From: Ureibacillus galli
Lineage (GTDB): Bacteria; Bacillota; Bacilli; Bacillales_A; Planococcaceae
Assembly (NCBI RefSeq): GCF_014836845.1
Contig: NZ_JACSQA010000008.1
Span: 42,676 to 106,675, forward strand
Length of the DNA: 64,000 bases
Direction: 5' to 3'
Part shown: positions 27,571 to 36,433 of the stretch, one piece after another
How the letters are laid out: each line of letters starts with the position of its first letter
Numbering within the stretch: position 1 is the first letter of the stretch
The notes under the pieces: generated by a model
What the model was told of the DNA's origin: nothing
Seen by the model: only the letters and a program-made list of their open reading frames with translations
The model's database searches: none
Program-made: the position numbers and the translations under genes

Positions 27571-28824
27571 CTAAACAATTTCCTTTGGAGATTGTTTTTT
27601 AATGAGGATGACAAATAAACTAGCTAGTAAACAGAAAGCTCCTGCCAAAGCGAATGCCCACATGTAGGAACCGAACACTTTATATACTACACCCCCTGAG
27701 TAGGCTGCTACACCTGCACCTACTTGATGAGCTGCAGTAATCCACCCATACATCATTGCACTTTTTTCTACCCCAAATTTTTGCCTCGTTAATCCGATTG
27801 TTGGCGGTACAGTTGCTATCCAATCTAATCCGTAAAAGATTGAAAAAATGACTAGCCATGTGTAAGACCCTTGAGCAAGTGCAAAGGGTAAAAAGACTAA
27901 GGAGAGTCCTCGAAGCAAGTAGTACCAAAATAATAGCCACCGATTATCAAAGCGATCAGATAACCAACCGGAGATGGTAGTTCCAATTAAATCGAATACT
28001 CCCATAAATGAAAGCATTGCCGCTGCTGTCACTAAAGGAATACCAAAACTAACACAATAGGAAATGAAATGGGTACCAATAATACCGCTAGTAGATAAAC
28101 CACATATAAAGAAACTTCCCGCGAGCAACCAAAATTCTTTTACTTTTAACCCTTCAACTAATGATATAATCGCCATTTTAAAAGGATTGCGATTTGTTGA
28201 TAAAGGGGGCTGTTCTAGTTCTTCATCTTGACCATAGGGAGTCGTTCCAATCTCCTTTGGCCAACTTTTCATAAATATCGCGATAACAAAAAGCATTGCG
28301 ATGCTTAAAAAGAAAATGAATGCAATGGCAGCACGCCAAGAATAATTATCTACAAATGCCGCTAAAACCGGTAGTAAAATTAATTGTCCTGTTGCCGTAG
28401 CCGCCGTTAAAATACCGACGGCAAGACCCCTTCTTTTCACGAACCATCGATTCGCTACTTGCGTACTCAGAACTGTTAAAAATAATCCTGAACCGACACC
28501 TAACATGACACCCCAAATAACTATTAACTGCCATTTACTTTGCATGATAAACGTTAAGCCTAAACCTACTGTCAAAATAGCCATCGAATAAAGCATCATT
28601 CGCTTTAAACCAAAAACATCCACAAAGGCTGCCATAAAAGGTCCAGAAAAACCATATAAAAACAAACATATAGCAATTGCAAAAGATATTGTTGGTCTAT
28701 CCCAACCGAATTCGATTTCAAAAGGATCGATAAAGATTCCTGAAGATGATCGAATAATCCCCGCAACAATAATTGCTATAAATGTTACTGCTAATACAAT
28801 CCAACTATAATGGATTTTTCTCAT
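27571..28824 (-). CDS. MFS transporter (oxalate/formate antiporter-like)
   Basis: Twelve-helix major facilitator of 417 residues. The N-terminal HYSWIVLAVTFIAIIVAGIIRSSSGIF and the GFDRPTIS-like loop (here EFGWDRPTISFA) are typical of the OFA/monocarboxylate branch (COG2223-like), and the central loop contains KSWPKEIGTTPYG. Candidate substrates are small organic anions; none can be fixed. GGTGGAG precedes the ATG. It stands alone between rlmA and a divergent AraC gene. Confidence 0.8.
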   Translation of the reverse strand: MRKIHYSWIVLAVTFIAIIVAGIIRSSSGIFIDPFEIEFGWDRPTISFAIAICLFLYGFSGPFMAAFVDVFGLKRMMLYSMAILTVGLGLTFIMQSKWQLIVIWGVMLGVGSGLFLTVLSTQVANRWFVKRRGLAVGILTAATATGQLILLPVLAAFVDNYSWRAAIAFIFFLSIAMLFVIAIFMKSWPKEIGTTPYGQDEELEQPPLSTNRNPFKMAIISLVEGLKVKEFWLLAGSFFICGLSTSGIIGTHFISYCVSFGIPLVTAAAMLSFMGVFDLIGTTISGWLSDRFDNRWLLFWYYLLRGLSLVFLPFALAQGSYTWLVIFSIFYGLDWIATVPPTIGLTRQKFGVEKSAMMYGWITAAHQVGAGVAAYSGGVVYKVFGSYMWAFALAGAFCLLASLFVILIKKQSPKEIV

Positions 28825-29002
28825 TTCTCCACCCTTAAAAATTGTTTTCTTCCATTGTACACGAAGTCATATATAATATTTATAGAAAATTCTAAATTAT
28901 TTTCTCAAAGTAGTTCATTTAGTTTAAACCTGTCCGATGAGAGCACAAAAAGACAAGAATATGTAATCATTACAAATTATCATAACAATAGAGGTGAGCA
29001 TT

Positions 29003-29869
29003 ATGGGGTGGTTAGAGTCCATTCAAAAAGCAATACAGTATATAGAAATGAATTTATTAGACAATGAACTAACAATCGAATCGATTGCTCGAGCTGCTAA
29101 TTCTTCTGTATTTCATTTTCAACGTACATTTTCAATATTAACAGATATTACTGTTAGCGATTATATACGTAGACGGCGGTTGACATTAGCAGCACAAGAA
29201 CTGATCAATACAGACCAGAAAATTATCGACATCGCTTTTAAATATGGATATGAAACACCTGAGTCCTTTACAAAAGCTTTTCGAAAACAACATCATATTT
29301 CCCCATCAGAAGCACGTAAAAAAAAAGGGACTTTACAATCCTATAATCGCCTCGTTATTAAAATACAATTGGAGGGAGCAGTACCTATGAACTACCGAAT
29401 TATTGAGAAAGATGCATTTCAAATTGTTGGAGTAAAACGAACGTATAATTTTGAAAACGGGGAGAACACCCAAAACATACCTCATTTTTGGAATGATGTA
29501 CACAAGGATGGAACGAATGATCGGTTGTTTGAATTAAATAACGGAGAAGTAAAAGGAATTCTTGGAGTTTGTAGTGTAGAGAAATATAAACAAGATGAAA
29601 AATTAATGGATTATTGGATTGCAACTGCCTATAATGGCGAAGTACCGGAAGGATTAGAAGCATATGAAGTACCTTCGTCTAAATGGGCTATTTTTGAAGT
29701 TCATGGACCAATGCCCCATGCCATGCAAGATACTTGGAAGAAAATTTACTCTGAATGGTTCCCTTCCAACCCATACGAACAAGCAGGGACTACGGAGTTA
29801 GAAGTATATTCAGATGATGATCCAAACGATCCAAATTGCTACTCAGAAATTTGGATTCCAATCAAATAA
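29003..29869 (+). CDS. AraC-family regulator with GyrI-like effector domain
   Basis: A 288-residue regulator. The first 105 residues form an AraC-type double helix-turn-helix (SIARAANSSVFHFQRTF and IAFKYGYETPESFTKAFRKQHHISP). From about residue 125 there is a GyrI-like/AraC effector-binding domain that binds small molecules, as in Rob or BmrR-type sensors. The ATG at 29003 has GAGGTGAG at good spacing; a GTG nine bases earlier is less likely. It is divergent from the MFS gene at 27571, a plausible target. Confidence 0.85.
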   Translation: MGWLESIQKAIQYIEMNLLDNELTIESIARAANSSVFHFQRTFSILTDITVSDYIRRRRLTLAAQELINTDQKIIDIAFKYGYETPESFTKAFRKQHHISPSEARKKKGTLQSYNRLVIKIQLEGAVPMNYRIIEKDAFQIVGVKRTYNFENGENTQNIPHFWNDVHKDGTNDRLFELNNGEVKGILGVCSVEKYKQDEKLMDYWIATAYNGEVPEGLEAYEVPSSKWAIFEVHGPMPHAMQDTWKKIYSEWFPSNPYEQAGTTELEVYSDDDPNDPNCYSEIWIPIK

Positions 29870-29878
29870 TCATGACTA

Positions 29879-29917
29879 GGCGCTCGTTTTCTTTTAACGG
29901 GCGTCTTTATGTTTTTT
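29879..29917 (+). terminator. Probable terminator after AraC-type gene
   Basis: GGCGCTCGTT (29879-29888) pairs with AACGGGCGTC (29896-29905) with one or two G-U pairs; the T tract is interrupted (TTTATGTTTTTT). Confidence 0.6.
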
Positions 29918-29939
29918 ACCTATTAGAAAATAGCGAAAC

Positions 29940-29967
29940 TTTCCTATTATTTCCTATTGTGTATAAT
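29940..29967 (+). promoter_or_regulatory. Promoter with tandem repeats before LytTR gene
   Basis: TTTCCTATT occurs twice (29940-29948, 29950-29958) with a 10-bp period, directly followed by a TATAAT -10 (29962-29967). The repeats cover the -35 position, the usual placement of an activator site such as that of a LytTR protein. Confidence 0.5.
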
Positions 29968-30010
29968 CGTATTATAGTCTAACTTTTCAAAAAAACTAGG
30001 GGGCTTTACA

Positions 30011-30961
30011 ATGAAAACAAACTTAGCTATTACAATTGATGCCTTTTTTATAGAAGGTAATTTAATTTCCCCAAAGATTGAAATGCAACTGGAGGAAGAG
30101 TCGATCGTTGGTATTTACTCAGATGTGGCAAAAATTAACTTTTTAACAAAACAACTTGCTTCCAATCCAGAAATACATATGGAACATAGAGAAAGCGGTT
30201 TGTATCAACGCTTAACTATTAATGAATACATTAATTTTGTCAAAGGTATTTACAATGCTACCGTCGAGAATAACCATTTACTACAATTATTGGATTTCGT
30301 TGATCGAAGAAACGTAAGGTTGGAAAAATTAACTTATAGTGAGAAACAAAGATTGCGATTAATCCCTTGTTACATTAACGAAAAGCCTATTCAAGTAATA
30401 GAAGAACCGTTTCAAAACTTAGATGAACATTCCAAAGAGACTGTCTTGAATTACCTTCTATCATTAAAAGAAAAACAAAAAACTGTCATATTGTTATCAA
30501 ATAATATGGAAAATGTCCTTTTAGCAAGTGATTTTGTTTTTCGATTAGATTCAGAAGGATTACATAAGTTAGACGTAAAAGAAGAAGAACCGTTAATGAT
30601 TGAAAAATCCGAGTTGACTCCGATTCGTTTTGAAAAAATTCCAACGAAGAAAAACGAGAAAATCATTTTATTCAATCCTCCTGAAATCGATTATATTGAA
30701 AGTGTTGAAGGAGAAGTATTGGTTTATGTTGGCGGGGAACGTTATCCTTGTTCGATGACTTTAAATGAATTAGAACAAAAATTAACACCCTTCGGCTTTT
30801 TCCGTTGCCATCGTTCCTATATTGTTAACTTACAAAAAGTTAGAGAAATCATTACTTGGACACGTAATAGTTACAGTTTATCCCTGCATACTTCTGAAGA
30901 AAACATTGTCCCATTATCTAAAAATAAATTAGTCGAATTAAAACGTATTATAGGGATTTGA
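30011..30961 (+). CDS. LytTR DNA-binding protein with degenerate ABC-ATPase domain
   Basis: A 316-residue two-part protein. Residues 1-200 look like an ABC ATPase that has lost its Walker A: GIYSDVAKINFLTKQL stands where GxxGxGKT is expected. Relics remain of the signature (LTYSEKQRLRL) and Walker B (VIEEPFQNLD). Residues 215-316 are a LytTR DNA-binding domain (DIEYIESVEGEV-like start, FFRCHRSYIVNLQKV core). No receiver domain is present. The ABC transporter genes follow 147 bases downstream, so it probably regulates them, perhaps by touching the transporter through its pseudo-ATPase part. Confidence 0.85.
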   Translation: MKTNLAITIDAFFIEGNLISPKIEMQLEEESIVGIYSDVAKINFLTKQLASNPEIHMEHRESGLYQRLTINEYINFVKGIYNATVENNHLLQLLDFVDRRNVRLEKLTYSEKQRLRLIPCYINEKPIQVIEEPFQNLDEHSKETVLNYLLSLKEKQKTVILLSNNMENVLLASDFVFRLDSEGLHKLDVKEEEPLMIEKSELTPIRFEKIPTKKNEKIILFNPPEIDYIESVEGEVLVYVGGERYPCSMTLNELEQKLTPFGFFRCHRSYIVNLQKVREIITWTRNSYSLSLHTSEENIVPLSKNKLVELKRIIGI

Positions 30962-31108
30962 CCAATTTCCTGGGAAATTTCCATCGTCCATTTAAAGAAA
31001 TTTTGACACCTTTTATCATGAAATAACTCCTTTCACCGGAAATATACTGCTGTTTTCGTTTTTTCTTATTATTGTTAGGATACATTCAACTAATTAGGAG
31101 GAACGAGA

Positions 31109-31957
31109 ATGACGCATGTAATTGATGTTCAACATTTACAAAAACTGTTCCATCAAGAAGTAGCATTACGTGATGTATCATTTAGTATTAAAAAAGGAGA
31201 AATTTTCGGATTTTTAGGACCTAGTGGGTCAGGTAAGACAACTACGATAAAAATCTTAACTGCCCAATTAACAAAAAATAAAGGGCAAGCATACGTATTT
31301 GGAAAAGACGCTAAAGAAATGAGTAAAAGTTCCAATCGAGCACGTTTCGGCATATTAACGGACAATAGCGGCCTTTATTTAAGATTATCGGTAGAGGAAA
31401 ATTTATCACTTTATAGTAAATTGTATAATTTACCCAACAGTTCTGTAAAAGAAGCGTTGGAATTTGTCAATTTATATGATGTACGGAAGAAAAAGGTGAG
31501 TCAATTATCGAAAGGGATGATTCAACGGGTTACATTAGCACGCTCTATTATGCATAAACCTGAGTTATTATTTTTAGATGAACCTACCTCTGCCCTTGAT
31601 CCAGTTAATACACAACATATTTATAATGGATTACGTAAACTTAATGAAATGGGTACGACCATCTTCTTAACAACCCACGATATGAGTGAAGCTGAAACTT
31701 TATGTGATCGAATTGCCTTTTTGCATAAAGGGAAAATACGAGCAATTGGTTCACCCCAACAATTGAAAAAACAGTTTGGGGATGACACGATTACAGTGGA
31801 ATTAATTGATGGAAGTGAGCATTGTATTGAAAATTGTAAGGATGAAGCAAAAAAAGTTTATGATTGGATGAGAAGTGGACTTATATCTCGTATTTATACA
31901 AACGAACCGACTTTAGGCGACATATTCTTACAAGTGACTGGAAGTGATTTAATATGA
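31109..31957 (+). CDS. ABC transporter ATP-binding protein
   Basis: ATPase of 282 residues with Walker A GPSGSGKTT near 36-44, signature LSKGMIQRV, Walker B LLFLDEPTSALD and a switch His in TTHDMSEAE. It belongs to the CcmA/drug-resistance type export ATPases. AGGAGG lies at good spacing. It overlaps the permease gene by four bases (ATGA). With the LytTR regulator upstream it forms a regulator-ATPase-permease cassette of the kind used for antimicrobial resistance or export. Cargo unknown. Confidence 0.9.
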   Translation: MTHVIDVQHLQKLFHQEVALRDVSFSIKKGEIFGFLGPSGSGKTTTIKILTAQLTKNKGQAYVFGKDAKEMSKSSNRARFGILTDNSGLYLRLSVEENLSLYSKLYNLPNSSVKEALEFVNLYDVRKKKVSQLSKGMIQRVTLARSIMHKPELLFLDEPTSALDPVNTQHIYNGLRKLNEMGTTIFLTTHDMSEAETLCDRIAFLHKGKIRAIGSPQQLKKQFGDDTITVELIDGSEHCIENCKDEAKKVYDWMRSGLISRIYTNEPTLGDIFLQVTGSDLI

Positions 31958-32655
31958 ATTTTTCTCGTATACAAGCAATTTTCATTAAAGATTATAAAGA
32001 GTTTTCACGGAATTATGCCGTTTCAATAATGGTTCTTTTACCATTAATTATGGCTTTTATTTATAACAAAACAGGTGTAAATAATATACAAGCTTATTTT
32101 TTACCAATTAATTTAGCCTTTACTTCTGTAACTGCCTTTGTACAATGTTGTTTAATTGCCGAAGAAAAGGAAAGAAATACCCTACGTAGTTTAATGTTAT
32201 CGCCAGCAACATTGTTCGATATATTACTGGGGAAAAGTCTACTTGTATTTTCAATTTCTGCGGTTACGGTGCTACTTTCCATTTTTCTAGTCGGATACAA
32301 CCCTGGAAATTGGCTTATTTTGGGCATTGCACTGTTCCTTTCAATTGTTTTTTACACTGGTTTAGGAACACTAGGTGCCCTTTTTACAAAAACAATTTTA
32401 GAAGCATCCGTTGTCATTTTACCAATTATATTATTGTTTTCCTTCGGTCCCTTCTTAACAGTATTAGCAGAAAATATTCCTGTTTTAAAGGTGGCAGAGT
32501 GGTTACCAAGTACTCAAATTATTTTATTAGCAGAGTCATTAGAAGTAAGCTATACCCTTTCTGATGTACTAATACCTATAATGACCATACTGATTTGGAC
32601 CATCATTATATGGTTATCCACTATCTTCCTTTATAAAAAAAGAATGGTTGATTAA
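31954..32655 (+). CDS. ABC-2 type transporter permease
   Basis: Membrane subunit of 233 residues with six hydrophobic helices, the first near 20-38. The cytoplasmic AEEKERNTLRSLMLSPATLFDILLGK segment (near 70-95) is the ABC-2 coupling motif (E-K-E-x-x-T-L-x-x-L). It is translationally coupled to its ATPase. A weak hairpin follows the stop (32659-32697). Confidence 0.88.
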   Translation: MNFSRIQAIFIKDYKEFSRNYAVSIMVLLPLIMAFIYNKTGVNNIQAYFLPINLAFTSVTAFVQCCLIAEEKERNTLRSLMLSPATLFDILLGKSLLVFSISAVTVLLSIFLVGYNPGNWLILGIALFLSIVFYTGLGTLGALFTKTILEASVVILPIILLFSFGPFLTVLAENIPVLKVAEWLPSTQIILLAESLEVSYTLSDVLIPIMTILIWTIIIWLSTIFLYKKRMVD

Positions 32656-33053
32656 AAAAGAGAAGACTGACTAATTTCAATGTCGTCCTTCTTCTCTGTT
32701 AATTTCAACGAAAAAGATATACCAACTTATCACTATTTATGAATGATTAATTTCTTTTTTATTTCCTTACTTAAAAAAATTAAGCAAAATAAAAATAAAT
32801 GAATTTCATTATGTATTATTTCCTAATATATTGGCACAATACTTGAAAAGAATAATTCACATATAACCTTCTTCAGCTGTAAATCGGGATGTTTGTTTTA
32901 TATCATAATGACTACTAAATAAGATGCGGATTCGATTTGATACTATGAGATACAATAACAGTCTTTTATACAAAGGTCATTCATAAAAAAGAACTTACTG
33001 TAAATAATAACGGTAATGTCTTAACATTCCTAATAAAGACGGAGGTTTTAACT
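32656..33053. other. Intergenic region before unknown gene
   Basis: About 400 AT-rich bases. The first 45 contain an imperfect hairpin (AGAGAAG/CTTCTCT) with a poor T tract. The rest shows no gene-like ORF and no RNA class I recognise; the promoter of the 33054 gene must lie here. Confidence 0.4.
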
Positions 33054-33503
33054 GTGGACATTATAGAGGGAAATGCAATTCCTGCATATCTTGAATCCAA
33101 TCAGCTCATTATTGAACTTGAAAGTGTCGATATATACAATAATATAATTTTTCCTGTTCAAGCCAAAGAATACGATATCAATCCACAAGAAGAAGTACCA
33201 TATGATTTAGCACAAGAAAGAAATGCTCAAAAAAGTGTAGATGAGGGACATTCTCCTTGGCGATTAGATCCTCTACTTTCGGCGCAAGTTTTTGTTAGTT
33301 TAAAAATATCCCCCGAAGGGATAGAGGGAGATTATCCGATTGCCAAAGAGAGTCTTAAGCTTTTACACAGTACAACGGATTCAGCTATTGTAGAAGTCAA
33401 TGATACACAAACGTTGATTAAATATGTTTATTTAAAAAGACTAATTCGACAAGATCCTACTGGTATATGGACTGTAGTTGGTTATGATTACATCAATAAA
33501 TAA
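33054..33503 (+). CDS. Uncharacterised protein, 149 residues
   Basis: A soluble protein starting at GTG with GGAGG eight bases upstream. It has no signal peptide. The centre carries ERNAQKSVDEGHSPWRLDPL and the end LIRQDPTGIWTVVGYDYI. The latter resembles a C-terminal motif I have seen in uncharacterised Bacillus proteins, some of them lipoproteins, but I know no function. It converges with a LysR gene across a shared hairpin. Confidence 0.7.
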   Translation: MDIIEGNAIPAYLESNQLIIELESVDIYNNIIFPVQAKEYDINPQEEVPYDLAQERNAQKSVDEGHSPWRLDPLLSAQVFVSLKISPEGIEGDYPIAKESLKLLHSTTDSAIVEVNDTQTLIKYVYLKRLIRQDPTGIWTVVGYDYINK

Positions 33504-33507
33504 ACTC

Positions 33508-33541
33508 AGGTGATGAATTTAAGTTAATTCATCACCTTTTT
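33508..33541. terminator. Bidirectional terminator overlapping the LysR stop
   Basis: AGGTGATGAATT (33508-33519) pairs with AATTCATCACCT (33526-33537), followed by seven T. The LysR stop codon (33519-33521) lies at the loop, so one arm is coding for that gene. Confidence 0.87.
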
Positions 33542-34391
33542 TTGATGTTTCTCTTATAAAATTCAAAAACATTTCTGTCGTTTTTGATTGAAAGGGGGTT
33601 TTTAAATAAATCATATAAAAATCCCTCTCGTAATAAAGTTGTTCTTCATCCACTATAAATAACTTTTTATTGGCTACTTCTTGCTGAACAGTCCATTTTG
33701 ATAATAGGGATACTCCTACCCCTTCCTCAACTGCTCCTTTTATTAACTGCGTACTGCCAAACTCCATCATTTTTTGCGGTTTTAAACGATGTTGCTGAAA
33801 AAAACGTTCGGTTGCAGCACGCGTACCTGACCCCTTTTCCCTTACAATCCAAGTAGTCTCATGTCCTATTTCAGTAATCGGTTCATTTGAAACAACTACC
33901 ATTCTATCCGTTGCAAGCTTTTCACTTACGATACGGGATGGTTCAATCATTCCCTCTATAATCCCAATATCTATTTTTTTATCTATCATTTCCTGTGCGA
34001 TTTCCGATGTGTTTTTTATTAAGACATTTGGTTCCACTAAAGGGTACCGTTTTATAAATTCCGCTAATTTTGAAGGAAGAATATATTCCCCATAGGAATA
34101 GCTTGCACCGATTATTAACGGGCCTTTCACTACATTCATTAACTCATCTAACGATTGGGTCATATTTTCGGATAGCTTTTTCATCTCAAGGCAATATTGA
34201 AAGGCAATTTGTCCGGCAGCAGTTAAATGTAATGACTTGGACGAACGGTCAAATAATATAACACCTAAATCCTTTTCTAAACTCTTAATAAATTGACTAA
34301 CGGCGGGTTGGGTCATATATAAAGCTTCCGCTGCCTTTGAAAAGCTACCAAGCTCCACGATTTTTAAAAAGACCATTATCTTTTGATTCAT
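33519..34391 (-). CDS. LysR-family regulator, divergent to YeiH transporter
   Basis: A 290-residue LysR-type regulator: N-terminal winged helix MNQKIMVFLKIVELGSFSKA with the SQPAVSQFIKSLEKDLG recognition helix (here MTQPAVSQFIKSLE), then a periplasmic-binding-like effector domain. The start at 34391 uses GAGGGG; the frame opens at a GTG four codons earlier. It is divergent from a YeiH-type gene, the same pairing as E. coli yeiE-yeiH, and CysL-type regulators are close relatives. It probably controls its neighbour through the palindrome at 34404-34419. Confidence 0.85.
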   Translation of the reverse strand: MNQKIMVFLKIVELGSFSKAAEALYMTQPAVSQFIKSLEKDLGVILFDRSSKSLHLTAAGQIAFQYCLEMKKLSENMTQSLDELMNVVKGPLIIGASYSYGEYILPSKLAEFIKRYPLVEPNVLIKNTSEIAQEMIDKKIDIGIIEGMIEPSRIVSEKLATDRMVVVSNEPITEIGHETTWIVREKGSGTRAATERFFQQHRLKPQKMMEFGSTQLIKGAVEEGVGVSLLSKWTVQQEVANKKLFIVDEEQLYYERDFYMIYLKTPFQSKTTEMFLNFIRETSKKGDELT

Positions 34392-34403
34392 AAAACCCCT
34401 CAC

Positions 34404-34419
34404 ATAAGTAATTACTTAT
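34404..34419. promoter_or_regulatory. Perfect 16-bp palindrome in LysR/YeiH intergenic region
   Basis: ATAAGTAATTACTTAT is self-complementary and contains the T-N11-A pattern of LysR boxes. It lies 12 bp upstream of the LysR start and 70 bp upstream of the yeiH-type gene. Confidence 0.5.
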
Positions 34420-34488
34420 ATATATTATCAATATAATTAATTTTTATTTATACTCCATCCATATTACCATAATAATTGAAAGGTAGGC

Positions 34489-35484
34489 ATGAATCGTATG
34501 ACGAAATATGCAACGACTGGATTTTATTTAGGTATTTTATTAATGGTTTCTATCACGCTTTTAGCTTATTGCTTAAGTTTTATTCCCGTCTTTTCCCTTC
34601 TAGGTCCTTTAGCAATTGCCCTTTTACTAGCGATTATTTATCGTAATGTATATCAATACCCCGAAAAGTTTCGATGTGGTATTCAGTTTTCTTCAAAAAT
34701 CATTCTACGTTTAGCCATTATATTGTATGGAATAAGGCTAAATATTAAATTAATTGTCGATGAAGGATTTCCCCTACTAATCCGCGCTGCGATTGTTATC
34801 ATTTTTGCTCTTTTTATAACATTTACTATTGGTAAAGTATTTGGTGTTGATCGTAAACTTCTACTATTACTTGGTTCCGGTACTGGTATATGTGGAGCTG
34901 CTGCAATTGGCGCTATATCTTCTATCATTGATTCAGACGAAGATGATACTGCAATGGCAATAGGTATGATTGCATGTGTAGGAACGATATTCGCTTTAGC
35001 TGCACCAGTTATTGCTGCAATAACGAGTATGACTCCCGAATTATATGGACAGTGGGTAGGATTTAGTCTTCATGAAATTGCCCACGCACTACTTGCGGGT
35101 TCTTCTTTCGGTGATGAATCATTAACACCTGCCCTACTTAGTAAGTTAAGCCGTGTATTACTTCTTTTCCCTGTCACAATGATGATTGTCCTTTTTCTTT
35201 CAATGAAAAATAAAAACGCTCATAAGAAAGCATCTTTTCCTTACTTCTTATTAGGATTTATCGTTGTTTCCATTATCGGTACAATCGGCTTACAAAATAA
35301 ATGGCTGTCTACTTCTTTTCAAAATAATGTTTCTTCCTTCGCTTCCTTTTTATTAACTGTAGCTATGGCTGCCTTAGGGATGTCTGTTGATTTTAAAAAA
35401 TTAAAAAAGAATGCGTTAAAACCGCTCTGCACCCTACTTCTCACTTCTATTTTATTAAGTTTATTCGCGTGGTGGATTTTATAA
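34489..35484 (+). CDS. YeiH-family putative sulfate exporter/transporter
   Basis: Membrane protein of 331 residues with about ten helices, of the UPF0324/YeiH family (also called putative sulfate exporters). The motif LLLLGSGTGICGAAAIGAISS near 125-145 and the late FSLHEIAHALLAGSSFG segment are family hallmarks. Sulfate export has been proposed from association with sulfur/taurine genes; no substrate is proven in general. AAAGG/TAGG precedes the ATG. Confidence 0.87.
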   Translation: MNRMTKYATTGFYLGILLMVSITLLAYCLSFIPVFSLLGPLAIALLLAIIYRNVYQYPEKFRCGIQFSSKIILRLAIILYGIRLNIKLIVDEGFPLLIRAAIVIIFALFITFTIGKVFGVDRKLLLLLGSGTGICGAAAIGAISSIIDSDEDDTAMAIGMIACVGTIFALAAPVIAAITSMTPELYGQWVGFSLHEIAHALLAGSSFGDESLTPALLSKLSRVLLLFPVTMMIVLFLSMKNKNAHKKASFPYFLLGFIVVSIIGTIGLQNKWLSTSFQNNVSSFASFLLTVAMAALGMSVDFKKLKKNALKPLCTLLLTSILLSLFAWWIL

Positions 35485-35485
35485 A

Positions 35486-35522
35486 AAAAAATGTACTTTC
35501 CGTTCAGGAAAGTACATTTTTT
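35486..35522. terminator. Bidirectional terminator between yeiH-type gene and opuA
   Basis: ATGTACTTTCC (35491-35501) pairs with GGAAAGTACAT (35507-35517), flanked by A and T runs on both strands. Confidence 0.9.
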
Positions 35523-35526
35523 ATTT

Positions 35527-36420
35527 TTATTCGATTCCTTCAGTCCATTCAGCAACTTTATCTGGATTTTCATCAACCCATTTAGCTGCAGCTTTTTCAG
35601 GGTCAACGCCATCATTAATTTCAAGCATGACAGATTCAATATCCTCTGGAGTCCAATGGAAAGCATCTATTACTTTAAACGCTTCTGGCATATCTTCTTC
35701 TAACCCTTTACGAGCAAATGTATTAATAGTTTCTTCTCCACCAAATACACCTTTAGGGTCCTCTAAATATTTCAAATCATAAGAAGAGAATTTCCAGTGT
35801 GGAGACCAACCTGTAACAACTACGTCTTCTTCATTCTCAATTGCTTGACCTAAAGCCACTGTCATTGCACCTGAAGATGATGGAAGTAGTTCCCAATCCG
35901 CTAAATTAGCATACTCTTCTAACGCTTGTTCCGTTGCGGCCATAACCCCTGCACCTGGTTCAATACCAGTAATCGTTTTGTTTGCTTCATCTGTTAAATC
36001 TTCGATTGAATTAACATCCATATAAGAAGGTACTACTAAGCCAATTTTAGCACCGGATAAATTTTCGCCTAATTCTACTAAACTATCTTTATATTGTTCA
36101 TATTGTGCGCCATGGGTATTCGGTAACCATCCTGCTACCATCGCATCAGCTTCTCCTTTTGCAACAGCTTCCCACATAATCGCATTATCAAGTGGAGTTA
36201 GTGATACATCATAACCTAAGTCTTCTAACACTTTTCCAACTACATGGGTTGAAGCAATTTCTGTATCCCACTCAACATAAGCTAAATTAATCTCTTTTGA
36301 ATCATTTTTTGAAGCTCCATCTTCTGAACCTTTTGCACCTTCATCGGAACCGCTACAAGCAGCGAGCAATGCCCCCATGCCTAAAGCTAAGCCCATTATT
36401 TTTAACTTTTTAAAGTTCAT
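35527..36420 (-). CDS. opuAC: Glycine betaine-binding lipoprotein OpuAC
   Basis: Substrate-binding lipoprotein of the osmoprotectant importer. The signal peptide ends LLAAC (Cys about 22), followed by a Ser/Gly/Glu linker. The aromatic residues in MVAGWLPNTH and VVTGWSPHWKF correspond to the tryptophan prism that cages the trimethylammonium head of betaine. At 297 residues it has the usual length. It is the third gene of opuAA-AB-AC, 13 bases after opuAB, with GAGGAAG before the ATG. Confidence 0.92.
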   Translation of the reverse strand: MNFKKLKIMGLALGMGALLAACSGSDEGAKGSEDGASKNDSKEINLAYVEWDTEIASTHVVGKVLEDLGYDVSLTPLDNAIMWEAVAKGEADAMVAGWLPNTHGAQYEQYKDSLVELGENLSGAKIGLVVPSYMDVNSIEDLTDEANKTITGIEPGAGVMAATEQALEEYANLADWELLPSSSGAMTVALGQAIENEEDVVVTGWSPHWKFSSYDLKYLEDPKGVFGGEETINTFARKGLEEDMPEAFKVIDAFHWTPEDIESVMLEINDGVDPEKAAAKWVDENPDKVAEWTEGIE

Positions 36421-36433
36421 CTAATCTTCCTCT

